64,000 nt of DNA from Chitinophagaceae bacterium 26-R-25. Lineage in GTDB: Bacteria; Bacteroidota; Bacteroidia; Chitinophagales; Chitinophagaceae. This document shows positions 43,839-51,901 of the stretch, one piece after another (position 1 is the stretch's first letter; each line of letters opens with the position of its first letter). Below the pieces are notes generated by a model. The model was not told where the DNA came from and did not search any database. It saw only the letters and a list, made by a program, of their open reading frames with translations. The stretch lies in assembly GCA_029906195.1 (NCBI GenBank), contig JARWSJ010000002.1:1302001-1366000 (forward strand), written 5' to 3'. Both the position numbers and the translations under genes were made by a program.

Positions 43839-44957
43839 ATGAATTTATTCGAAATAAATATGAACGAACCGAAAGATTTAGGAAAGCCTTCCCGAAAGAA
43901 ACAATTATTCCCCGTTATCGACAAGCTGCGCGGCTATTTGAAAAGATATGGGCGCGAAGTCACGCTGCCGGTAGCTTACAACGATCTTCTTCATTTCAGA
44001 TATTCTATTCCACTACTAGACAAAGATGGCAAAGACACACACTGGGAAACGGTGAGTTATGACTTGCGTGAATGGGATTTTTTACGTGACGGCCTGGTGA
44101 AAATATATGCCATCTTAAAAACAGAAGGCAACTTTAGTTTTAACGAACATCTTGATGTAGCAAGAATAGATTTTTGTCCCTTCGGAAATTCACAGCCATT
44201 CAGAATACGCATCATTAATAAGTACAATGATAATGTGGATCACTACTACATTAAAGTTGCTGATGCATCTCGTGTGTATGGATTGGAGCTTGAGCATATT
44301 CTTTCTCCTAACAGGATTACATTTTTCACACATTTAAATACACTTGTAGAAGAACATATTCCAGGCATTCCCGGAGATATTTTTATAAAGGACGAATTGC
44401 AAAATGAAAAGACAAACAAAGTACGTTTTGCAAAAGAATTTGTGAAGTTCAACGAGCGTTGTTTTATAAGATTGTTGGGTGATATGCGCAGTTATAATTT
44501 TGTGGTTAGCATCACGCCTGACATTGAAAACTATCAATACAGAATTCGCGCCATCGACTTTGATCAGCAGTCGTATGAGGGTCGAAAGAACATGTATTTG
44601 CCACAGTTCTTTAAAGACAATAATGAGTTGGTGAAACTTTGCCTTGGTTATTTAAACAAAGAATCGATTGAGCAATACCAGGCAGAAGAAAGAACGCTGA
44701 TGACATTCAGGCTAGTGTCTTCACGCTACAGGATTCAATCTTTGATGAATATAATGGTGCAGGATAAGATCTCCACGCCTGAAAAAGTGGATCAGCTAAA
44801 ACATGAGCTGGCAGATTTTTACAAACAACCTTCCTTCCTTAAATGTAAAAGCATGGGGGCCATTGTAAAGCAGCATATGAAGCACACCTTGCTTAAAAAC
44901 CTGAAGCTGGTTCCCAAAAGCAAGCGTTATATTGACCACAGAACCCGCACTATATGA
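43839..44957 (+). CDS. Uncharacterised protein with kinase-fold-like motifs
   Basis: I do not recognise the family of this 372-residue soluble protein. Several segments are spaced as in aminoglycoside-phosphotransferase/HipA-type kinases: Lys139 in HYYIKVADAS followed by Glu150/Glu152 in GLELEH; then LGD(215)MRSYN(220)F, where Asp-x4-Asn matches the catalytic loop; then AID(240)FD(242)Q, matching the metal-binding ID(F/W) motif about 25 residues later. The HxD histidine is replaced by Leu-Gly. No signal peptide. It follows the BtuF-like gene with 10 bases between. Kinase activity is inference from motif spacing only. Confidence 0.65.
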   Translation: MNLFEINMNEPKDLGKPSRKKQLFPVIDKLRGYLKRYGREVTLPVAYNDLLHFRYSIPLLDKDGKDTHWETVSYDLREWDFLRDGLVKIYAILKTEGNFSFNEHLDVARIDFCPFGNSQPFRIRIINKYNDNVDHYYIKVADASRVYGLELEHILSPNRITFFTHLNTLVEEHIPGIPGDIFIKDELQNEKTNKVRFAKEFVKFNERCFIRLLGDMRSYNFVVSITPDIENYQYRIRAIDFDQQSYEGRKNMYLPQFFKDNNELVKLCLGYLNKESIEQYQAEERTLMTFRLVSSRYRIQSLMNIMVQDKISTPEKVDQLKHELADFYKQPSFLKCKSMGAIVKQHMKHTLLKNLKLVPKSKRYIDHRTRTI

Positions 44958-45087
44958 CGTAAATCATACAGTCTACTTTTTTAGTTGGGATAAATTACAT
45001 TTTCCCAATTGAATACTTTCTTATCTTAGCGGGCCGATAAATTTTGACCAAACTCAATTGTATAAAACGAAAAAACACAATTTTTAG

Positions 45088-46155
45088 ATGAAAAAGTATA
45101 GAGCCGGGGTTCTATTTGGCGACGAACTGGAAGCATTGTACAATGATGCTAAAGAAAACCAGTTTGCCATTCCAGCAGTAAACGTAATTGGAACAGACAG
45201 TATCAATGCTGTTTTGGAAACTGCTGCCAAAGTAAATTCCCCAGTAATTATTCAGTTTAGCAATGGTGGCGCTCAATTCTTCGCGGGAAAAGGAATGCCA
45301 AATGATAATCTTCAGGCAAACATTGCCGGTGCTATTTCCGGAGCCCTGCACGTACATAGTGTAGCAAAATACTACGGCGTTCCTGTAGTGTTGCACACTG
45401 ACCACGCTGCAAAAAAATGGTTGCCGTGGATCAGTGGCTTGCTGGATGCTGGTGAACAATTCTATAAAGAAAAAGGACAGCCTTTGTTCAGCTCTCACAT
45501 GCTTGATCTTTCTGAAGAGCCTTTAGAAGAAAACATTCATACTTCCGTTGAATTCTTCAAACGCATGGCCCCACTTGGTATGAGCATCGAGATCGAACTT
45601 GGTGTTACCGGTGGTGAGGAAGATGGCGTTGATAACAGCGGTGTTGAAAATGATAAATTATATACTCAACCAGAGCACGTTGCTTACTCATACACAGAGT
45701 TGAGCAAAGTAGGCAAACTGTTTACAGTGGCTGCTGCTTTTGGTAATGTACACGGGGTGTATAGCCCGGGCAACGTAGAATTGCGTCCTGTAATTCTTAA
45801 CAACAGCCAGGTGTACATTGAGAAAGAATTGAAAACAGCTGCAAAACCTGTATACTTTGTATTCCACGGTGGTAGCGGTTCTCCTCAACATCAGATCCGT
45901 GAGGCTATTGGTTATGGTGCCATCAAAATGAACATCGATACCGATATGCAGTGGGCAATGTGGGAAGGTGTGTTGAACTTCTACAAAAAGAATGAGGCGT
46001 ATCTGCAAGGCCAGTTAGGTAATCCTGAAGGCGCAGATAAACCAAACAAAAAATTCTACGATCCGCGTGTATGGCTTCGCAAGGGCCAGGAAAGTTTTAT
46101 CAAACGCCTGGAAGTAGCATTTACCGATTTGAACTGTATAAACAGAAATGCATAA
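45088..46155 (+). CDS. fbaA: Class II fructose-bisphosphate aldolase
   Basis: A zinc-dependent aldolase interconverting fructose-1,6-bisphosphate with dihydroxyacetone phosphate and glyceraldehyde-3-phosphate. The 355-residue length and the sequences FAIPAVNVIG, VVLHTDHAAKKWLPW (zinc histidine), IEIELGVTGGEEDG, HGGSGSP and KMNIDTDMQWAMW place it in class IIA with the E. coli enzyme. The C-terminus ends LNCINRNA; the last two codons and the TAA stop (AATGCATAA) belong to the TAACGCN repeat run that follows, so the original end may have been altered. Confidence 0.97.
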   Translation: MKKYRAGVLFGDELEALYNDAKENQFAIPAVNVIGTDSINAVLETAAKVNSPVIIQFSNGGAQFFAGKGMPNDNLQANIAGAISGALHVHSVAKYYGVPVVLHTDHAAKKWLPWISGLLDAGEQFYKEKGQPLFSSHMLDLSEEPLEENIHTSVEFFKRMAPLGMSIEIELGVTGGEEDGVDNSGVENDKLYTQPEHVAYSYTELSKVGKLFTVAAAFGNVHGVYSPGNVELRPVILNNSQVYIEKELKTAAKPVYFVFHGGSGSPQHQIREAIGYGAIKMNIDTDMQWAMWEGVLNFYKKNEAYLQGQLGNPEGADKPNKKFYDPRVWLRKGQESFIKRLEVAFTDLNCINRNA

Positions 46156-46330
46156 CGAATAACGCTTAATGCGTAACGCGTAACGCATAACGCATAACGC
46201 TTAAGGTGCAACTTTCTAAGTTGTGCCTTGAGCGTTTCTTTTTTAGAAAACAAGCATGCAACTAACCTGATATCCGCACATGAATTGCGTTAAGCGTTGA
46301 GCATTTGGCATTTAGCATTGAGCATTTTTA
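46146..46330. repeat. TAACGCN-word inverted-repeat island
   Basis: The left arm (46150-46204) has seven near-perfect 7-base words TAACGC(A/G/T). The right arm (46287-46330) is GCGTTAAGCGTTGAGCATTTGGCATTTAGCATT. The fbaA terminator sits between the arms. Confidence 0.9.
46203..46245 (+). terminator. Terminator of fbaA
   Basis: AAGGTGCAACTT pairs with AAGTTGTGCCTT (two G-U pairs), followed 10 bases later by TTTCTTTTTT. Confidence 0.7.
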
Positions 46331-46425
46331 TCCTCATTCTGACTCATTTATCCTCATAATTACCATAGGCTTAGTATTTGATGCTTAGGTAGTACAATAT
46401 TTTTTGTAAACCTAAAAGTCACATT

Positions 46426-46989
46426 ATGAAACGGATTGTTTTTGCTTCATGTCTTGCCCTTGCTTCTTACATGTTGGTATCATGCAACAGTGGTACAACT
46501 ACTGAAAACAAAGACGCTGTAGATAGCGCCAAAGCTGTAAATAAAGAACAAAAGCCTGTCGATAAATCAGTTTCTGACTTCGCTGTGAAAGCTGCCAGCG
46601 GTGGAATTATGGAAGTGGAACTGGGAAAAATTGCGGCACAAAAAGCTGTAAATCCAAGAGTGAAAGCTTTTGGTCAAATGATGGTGGATGATCACTCAAA
46701 AGCAAACGATGATCTCAAAAGTCGTGCTGCAATGGAAAACATTACTTTGCCGTCTAACATGAGTGATGATCAGCAAAAAATGGTTGACAAGTGCAATAAG
46801 AAAACGGGTAGAGATTTTGATAAAGAATATATGGATATGATGTTGAGCGATCACAAAGAGGATGTCGATATGTTTAAAAAAGCATCATCAGATTTAACCG
46901 ATTCGACAATCAAAGATTTTGCAACCGGCACATTGCCTACTTTGCAGAAACATTTGGATTCTGCTCAAGCAATTACAGGGAAGAAATAA
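46426..46989 (+). CDS. DUF4142 domain lipoprotein
   Basis: A 187-residue protein with a lipoprotein signal (ALASYMLVSCNSG, modified Cys at 20) and a four-helix DUF4142 domain resembling ferritin-like bundles (MMVDDHSKANDDLKSRA, MLSDHKEDVDMFKKAS). His/Asp/Glu positions could bind metal but activity is unproven. DUF4142 proteins are often envelope or stress proteins. Single gene. Confidence 0.9.
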   Translation: MKRIVFASCLALASYMLVSCNSGTTTENKDAVDSAKAVNKEQKPVDKSVSDFAVKAASGGIMEVELGKIAAQKAVNPRVKAFGQMMVDDHSKANDDLKSRAAMENITLPSNMSDDQQKMVDKCNKKTGRDFDKEYMDMMLSDHKEDVDMFKKASSDLTDSTIKDFATGTLPTLQKHLDSAQAITGKK

Positions 46990-46993
46990 TCAA

Positions 46994-47148
46994 CAATTTG
47001 ACAATTTGAAGATTTGAGAATTTGGAACTTCTTGTTGTGCAGGATTCATTGCCTAATTTAGCCAGATCGTTTTGCAAGAATGAATGGACAAATTAGAACG
47101 ATGCGCATTTCATTTTCAAATTTTCAAATCTTCAAATTTTCAAATTAC
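46994..47148. repeat. ATTTGAAA-word inverted-repeat island
   Basis: The left arm (46998-47021: AATTTGACAATTTGAAGATTTGAG) starts 10 bases after the stop of the DUF4142 gene. The right arm (47111-47146: ATTTTCAAATTTTCAAATCTTC...) ends 6 bases before the next start codon. Confidence 0.9.
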
Positions 47149-47153
47149 GCAGT

Positions 47154-47567
47154 ATGACGCAGGCAAAAATCTTACTGGTGGATGATGATATGGAAGACCG
47201 ATTTTTGATTGAAGATTCTTTCAAAGAGATTGGTGTGAGTGATCTTCTGCACTTCGAAGAGAACGGCGAAAATGCGTTGAATTACCTGGAACAAAGCTTT
47301 TACAAGGACGCTCTTCCATGCCTCATCATACTTGATCTTAACATGCCGAAGATGAATGGCACACAGATCCTTCGTTTTTTAAAAGACAATGATAAATTCA
47401 TCAATCTACCTGTTATCATTTTTTCTACCTCATTAAATGCAATAGAGAAAGAAGAATGTTTACGCCTCGGTGCATATTCATACGTAATCAAACCTGTGTT
47501 CTACAAGGATTCTATTGATACAGCAAGAATGTTTTATGATTTGTCTAAACAATTTAGCACTTATTAA
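47154..47567 (+). CDS. Single-domain response regulator
   Basis: A 137-residue receiver domain of the Rcp1-like group (partner of phytochrome-type kinases). Acidic pocket Asp10-Asp12, phospho-acceptor Asp61 in IILDLNMPKMNG, the Ser/Thr in IIFSTSLN and the Lys in YVIKPV are present. There is no output domain, so it must act through protein contacts. No histidine kinase is adjacent. The TAA stop runs into ATTGAAAATTG words. Confidence 0.93.
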   Translation: MTQAKILLVDDDMEDRFLIEDSFKEIGVSDLLHFEENGENALNYLEQSFYKDALPCLIILDLNMPKMNGTQILRFLKDNDKFINLPVIIFSTSLNAIEKEECLRLGAYSYVIKPVFYKDSIDTARMFYDLSKQFSTY

Positions 47568-47682
47568 ATTGAAAATTGAAAGTTGAAAATTGAAAATGAT
47601 CGATGCGATCATTGCTGAAACGCATGGCGAATGCGATTCGCCCCTACCATTTTCAATTTTCAACTTTCAATTTTCAATTGTT
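47566..47682. repeat. TTGAAA-word inverted repeat touching both convergent stop codons
   Basis: The left arm (47568-47597) starts at the stop of the response regulator. The right arm (47647-47680) ends at the stop of the AraC gene on the minus strand. A GGCGAATGCGATTCGCCC palindrome lies between. Confidence 0.93.
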
Positions 47683-48521
47683 CAATAGCTCTTCCTAAAC
47701 TTTCCCGGCGTCATTCCTTTTCTTCTTAAAAATTGCCGGTTAAAATTGGCGATTGTTTCAAAGCCGCTTTCGTAACATACATCAAGAATGCTCATTTGTG
47801 TTGAGAGCAACAATTTACACGCGTAGCCAATTCGGATTTCATGTACAAAATCGAGGTATGTTTTGCGGGTTCGTTTTTTAAAATAGGAACAAAACGCCGG
47901 CACACTCATGTTGGCAATATTTGCGATCACCGTTAGTTCAATAGGTGACTTGAAATTTGCCATTGTGTATTGGAAAATATTATCAATGCGCTTTTGTTCG
48001 TGGGGATTAAGTGCTTTGATCTGTTGCGTGGAAACAAGCGTGTAGTCCACTGTCTCAGCCAATATTTGTAGACATTCGCAAAGGCGAACAATTTTACTAA
48101 AGCCACTTTCAGATTCCAGTGCTTTGATGTACGGTTTAAGTATGGCTTTTGTTTCGCCGGTTATCTTCATGCCATGTGCAGATGTTGCGAGCAGCTTTTT
48201 CACAGACTTACTTTCCGGAAGATTAAGAAATTCCTGTCCCCAAAAATCATCTCTAAAATGAATCACGACAGCACTGGTAATAAGATCCTCCGTGCTTTTC
48301 TGAAAGGTGTGAGGCAGGTTGGAACCGAGAAAGAAAATGTCATCCACTTCAAATTCATCTACAGCGTTGCCCACAAAGCTTAATCCACCGCCTTCCGTGA
48401 AAAGAATCAGCTCGAATTCAATATGCTGGTGCCACGGAACTTCGAATAGGGGAGTCCTGTGCGTTCTTGCGACGAACGAAGAATCTACTGCGAGGGGTAA
48501 TTTCTCAATAAAAGTCTTCAT
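47682..48521 (-). CDS. AraC family transcriptional regulator (probable xylose regulator)
   Basis: A 279-residue regulator. The N-terminal cupin (residues 15-110, VPWHQHIEFELILFTEGGG) should bind the effector; the C-terminal AraC DNA-binding domain has two helix-turn-helix motifs (LTVIANIANMSVPAFCSYFKKRTRKT and ILDVCYESGFETIANFNRQF), ending GMTPGKFRKSY. It is divergent from xylB-xylA, so it likely controls them in response to xylose or xylulose. Two direct repeats in the shared promoter region fit its expected binding site. This family is unrelated to ROK-type XylR. Confidence 0.9.
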   Translation of the reverse strand: MKTFIEKLPLAVDSSFVARTHRTPLFEVPWHQHIEFELILFTEGGGLSFVGNAVDEFEVDDIFFLGSNLPHTFQKSTEDLITSAVVIHFRDDFWGQEFLNLPESKSVKKLLATSAHGMKITGETKAILKPYIKALESESGFSKIVRLCECLQILAETVDYTLVSTQQIKALNPHEQKRIDNIFQYTMANFKSPIELTVIANIANMSVPAFCSYFKKRTRKTYLDFVHEIRIGYACKLLLSTQMSILDVCYESGFETIANFNRQFLRRKGMTPGKFRKSY

Positions 48522-48560
48522 AATACAATATTACGGCTTATGGTGCTTAAAAAATGCTCA

Positions 48561-48592
48561 TTTGATTAATATTGTATAAGTTTTGGTTAATA
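48561..48592. promoter_or_regulatory. Candidate operator of the AraC regulator
   Basis: TTTGATTAATA (48561-48571) and TTTGGTTAATA (48582-48592) are direct repeats with a 21-base period, i.e. two helical turns, as expected for an AraC-type site. They lie 40 bases from the regulator start and 90 bases from xylB. Confidence 0.5.
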
Positions 48593-48649
48593 AAATAGCA
48601 GTTTTAAATTCCAGGGGTTTATAATTTCGAGTTCAAGATTGTTAGATTG

Positions 48650-48677
48650 AATTACCGAATAATTGAATAACTGATTG
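48650..48677. repeat. Single ACTGAATA-family arm before xylB
   Basis: ATTGAATTACCGAATAATTGAATAACTG ends just before the xylB start. No complementary arm is seen, so it is an unpaired arm and breaks the general pattern. Confidence 0.75.
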
Positions 48678-48681
48678 CCAT

Positions 48682-50157
48682 ATGCTATTATTAGGAATAG
48701 ACGTAGGAACTTCTTCCATTAAAGTATCTGTTGTAGACGCATCTACAAGAAAGAGCATTGTTTCGGCGCAATATCCCGAAACAGAATCTGCGATTAACTC
48801 CGTAAAACCGGGCTGGGCAGAGCAAGAGCCGGAGATGTGGTGGGAACATGTACAACAGGCCATTCTAAAAGCAAACGCAACAAAAAAATACGATCCGAAG
48901 GAAATAGGGGCCATAGGTATCGCTTACCAAATGCACGGTTTGGTATTGGTAAACAAACAACAGCAGGTGCTTCGTCAATCCATTATCTGGTGCGATAGCC
49001 GTGCTGTTGAAATCGGGGATAAGGCGTTCGCCGCCATCGGCGAAGCAAAAAGCCTGAGCCATTTATTGAATTCTCCCGGCAACTTCACTGCATCAAAACT
49101 TGCATGGGTAAAGGCAAACGAGCCGGCTGTGTATAGCGAAGTTGACAAAGCAATGTTGCCAGGTGATTTCATTGCTATGAAATTAACGGGCGATATTACT
49201 ACAAGCATATCTGCATTGTCAGAAGGCATTTTCTGGGACTTTAAAGAAAACAAACTGTCTGACGACGTTTTTAATTACTACGGTTTTAGCAAAGACGTGA
49301 TTCCTGCAATTAATCCTGTTTTTTCTGAGCATGGAAAACTGCAGGCATCCGTTGCGCATATTCTTTCATTGAAAGAAGGTATTCCGGTAACATACAAAGC
49401 AGGTGATCAGCCAAACAATGCATTGTCGTTGAACGTGCTGGAGCCCGGTGAAGTTGCAGCGACAGCAGGCACTTCCGGTGTTATTTATGGAGTGAGTGAT
49501 GAATTGACTTACGATAAACAATCACGGGTAAATACATTTGCGCATGTGAATCACCGTGAGGATGAGCAACGCCTTGGTGTGTTGCTTTGCATCAATGGCA
49601 CGGGCATTCTGAATCGTTGGGTGAAGAATACATTTACGCCGGCGATCTCCTATTCACAAATGAATGATTCGCACAGGAAGGCTCCTGCGGGTAGTGATGG
49701 CCTTCGTGTGTTGCCTTTCGGAAATGGAGCAGAGAGAATGCTGAACAACAAAATAGTGGGTGCTCATTTTCATAACATCGATTTAAATCTGCATTCGCAG
49801 GAACATGTGCAGCGTGCATCGCAGGAAGGTATTGCCTTTGCATTTCGCTATGGTTTGGATATCATGCGTGAAAACGGCATGAATCCTCAAGTGATACGTG
49901 CGGGTAAAGCAAATCTTTTCTTAAGCGATCTTTTTGCGAAATCATTTGTAAATGCCACCGGCGTCCCAGTTGAGTTGTACGAGTGTGATGGAAGCGTTGG
50001 CGCTGCGATAGGCGCAGGCATTGGTGTTGGCGCATACAGCACACCTAAAGACGCATTTGCAGATGAAAAGCCTTTGCAACTGATCGAACCTACGGAGACG
50101 AAGACGTTCGACGAGTTTTATTTTGATTGGAAACAGTTGCTACAGAAATTTATTTGA
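48682..50157 (+). CDS. xylB: Xylulokinase
   Basis: Phosphorylates D-xylulose with ATP to xylulose-5-phosphate for the pentose phosphate pathway. The 491-residue FGGY kinase starts LLLGIDVGTSSIKVSVVD (phosphate loop), has MHGLVLVNKQ and QSIIWCDSR near residues 75-110 with the catalytic Asp in KAGDQPNNALS, and TAGTSGVIYGVSD near 260. The next gene is xylA. The last codons ATT TGA lie in a run of ATTTGAAA words, so the stop is repeat-supplied. Confidence 0.95.
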   Translation: MLLLGIDVGTSSIKVSVVDASTRKSIVSAQYPETESAINSVKPGWAEQEPEMWWEHVQQAILKANATKKYDPKEIGAIGIAYQMHGLVLVNKQQQVLRQSIIWCDSRAVEIGDKAFAAIGEAKSLSHLLNSPGNFTASKLAWVKANEPAVYSEVDKAMLPGDFIAMKLTGDITTSISALSEGIFWDFKENKLSDDVFNYYGFSKDVIPAINPVFSEHGKLQASVAHILSLKEGIPVTYKAGDQPNNALSLNVLEPGEVAATAGTSGVIYGVSDELTYDKQSRVNTFAHVNHREDEQRLGVLLCINGTGILNRWVKNTFTPAISYSQMNDSHRKAPAGSDGLRVLPFGNGAERMLNNKIVGAHFHNIDLNLHSQEHVQRASQEGIAFAFRYGLDIMRENGMNPQVIRAGKANLFLSDLFAKSFVNATGVPVELYECDGSVGAAIGAGIGVGAYSTPKDAFADEKPLQLIEPTETKTFDEFYFDWKQLLQKFI

Positions 50158-50185
50158 AAATTTGAAGATTTGAAAATTTGAAAAT
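50154..50185. repeat. ATTTGAAA-word left arm at the xylB end
   Basis: ATTTGAAAATTTGAAGATTTGAAAATTTG includes the xylB stop codon. The complementary arm is not seen before xylA; instead 50243-50280 holds CTCTTTGCTC/CTTTGCGCC words, the complement of CGCAAAGA-type words. Confidence 0.85.
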
Positions 50186-50302
50186 GCTTTGTGTGCGGAA
50201 TGTAGAGAGTATAGGATTAGCTTGAAAGTTTGAAAGTAAACTTTGCGCTCTTTGCTCTTTTCTTTGCGCCTTTGCGTGAAACATAAAAAACAAACAAACG
50301 AT

Positions 50303-51634
50303 ATGTCAAAGATTGTAACTGGCTCGAAAGAGTTTTTTAAAGGTGTAGGACAAATCAAATTTGAAGGTCCTCAAACTGACAACCCGCTTGCTTTTCGCTG
50401 GTATGATGAAAACCGTGTGATCGGCGGAAAAACAATGAAAGAATACTTGCGTTTTGCAGGTGCTTACTGGCACTCTTTCTGTGCAACTGGTAGCGATCCG
50501 TTTGGTGGTGGCACCATCGTTCACGAGTGGAACGAAAAAGCTGATGCTGTAGAAAGAGCGAAAGACAAGATGGATGCAGCTTTCGAGTTTCTTACAAAAA
50601 TGAATCTTCCTTACTACTGCTTCCATGATACGGATGTTGTAGACTTTACCGATAATGTTGCTGACAACGAAAAACGTTTGGCTGCATTGGTGGAATATGC
50701 AAAACAAAAACAAGCTGACAGTGGCGTTAAACTTTTGTGGGGTACTGCAAACGTCTTCTCTCACAAAAGATATATGAACGGTGCATCTACCAATCCTGAT
50801 TTCCATGTGTTGTCGCACGCTGGTGCACAGGTGAAAGCTGCGATCGATGCAACCATCGCATTGAAAGGAGAGAACTATGTATTCTGGGGCGGTCGTGAAG
50901 GCTACATGAGCTTGTTGAATACAAACATGAAGCGTGAAAAAGAACATCTTGCGCGCTTCCTGCACACAGCAAAAGATTACGCAAGAAAGAACGGCTTTAC
51001 AGGTACATTCTTCATCGAGCCTAAGCCTTGCGAACCAACTAAACACCAATATGATTACGATAGCGAAACTGTAATTGGTTTCTTGCGTCAATACGATCTG
51101 TTGAATGATTTCAAACTGAACATTGAAGTAAACCACGCAACATTGGCTGGTCATACTTTCCAGCACGAACTGCAAGTGGCTGCAGACGCAGGAATGTTGG
51201 GTAGCATGGACGCAAACCGTGGTGATTATCAAAACGGTTGGGATACTGACCAGTTCCCTAACAACCTGAACGAACTGGCTGAAGCAATGCTTGTAATTGT
51301 TGAAGCTGGTGGCTTCCAGGGTGGCGGTATCAACTTCGATGCAAAGATCCGCAGAAACTCTACTGACATCAATGATATCTTCCATGCGCACGTTGGCGGT
51401 ATGGACAACTTTGCAAGAGCGTTGATCATTGCTGATAATATTCTTAACAAATCTGACTACAAAAAAATGCGTACTGAACGTTATGCATCTTTTGATGGTG
51501 GTAAAGGAAAAGAATACGAACAAGGCAAACTTTCTCTTGAAGATCTTCGTGCATATGCAATTGAAAACGGCGAGCCTGCTGCTAAGAGTGGCAAACAAGA
51601 ATACTTCGAAAATCTTGTGAACAGGTTCATTTAA
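50303..51634 (+). CDS. xylA: Xylose isomerase
   Basis: Interconverts D-xylose and D-xylulose; metal-dependent TIM barrel. I chose the ATG at 50303 ([12 protein letters not shown], 443 residues) because upstream codons derive from repeat words (CTTTGCGCC). Motifs: [18 protein letters not shown] (catalytic His), [32 protein letters not shown] (metal Glu), [12 protein letters not shown] and GSMDANRGD. Follows xylB by about 145 bases; the pair is likely cotranscribed and controlled by the divergent AraC regulator. Confidence 0.97.
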   Translation: MSKIVTGSKEFFKGVGQIKFEGPQTDNPLAFRWYDENRVIGGKTMKEYLRFAGAYWHSFCATGSDPFGGGTIVHEWNEKADAVERAKDKMDAAFEFLTKMNLPYYCFHDTDVVDFTDNVADNEKRLAALVEYAKQKQADSGVKLLWGTANVFSHKRYMNGASTNPDFHVLSHAGAQVKAAIDATIALKGENYVFWGGREGYMSLLNTNMKREKEHLARFLHTAKDYARKNGFTGTFFIEPKPCEPTKHQYDYDSETVIGFLRQYDLLNDFKLNIEVNHATLAGHTFQHELQVAADAGMLGSMDANRGDYQNGWDTDQFPNNLNELAEAMLVIVEAGGFQGGGINFDAKIRRNSTDINDIFHAHVGGMDNFARALIIADNILNKSDYKKMRTERYASFDGGKGKEYEQGKLSLEDLRAYAIENGEPAAKSGKQEYFENLVNRFI

Positions 51635-51668
51635 TTAGTGTTTTGTAAGCAAGCATATATTCGACTAC

Positions 51669-51698
51669 AATGCGGGGCTACGGCCTCGCATTTTTTTT
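51669..51698 (+). terminator. Intrinsic terminator of xylA
   Basis: AATGCGGGGC pairs imperfectly with GGCCTCGCATT around CTAC, followed by eight T. Confidence 0.82.
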
Positions 51699-51703
51699 GC
51701 ACT

Positions 51704-51850
51704 AGTGGCCAGTAGCCGGTAGCCGGTAGCCAATGGCCAGTGGCAATATTGTTGAGTAAATACTTCTCTCCGCTAATGAAAGAATGTTTGAATTTTTAAA
51801 ACAATATTAAACACTCAGGCCCGGCTACCGGTAACCGGCCACTGGCTACC
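51704..51850. repeat. GC-rich AGCCGGT-word inverted-repeat island
   Basis: The left arm (51704-51744) is in-phase 7-base words GGCCAGT, AGCCGGT, AGCCGGT, AGCCAAT, GGCCAGT. The right arm (51819-51850) is GCCCGGCTACCGGTAACCGG plus CCACTGGCTACC. Same architecture as the AT-rich families but with an unrelated sequence. Confidence 0.93.
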
Positions 51851-51901
51851 CGCTCCTCCGCTGGAACAATTTTTTAGCAAATCTGTTACTAGATTTAGCT
51901 A

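Noticed and set aside
50306..51598. 430-codon open frame antisense to xylA
   Set aside because: It mirrors the xylose isomerase gene, whose protein is strongly conserved; codon bias of xylA explains the open antisense frame.
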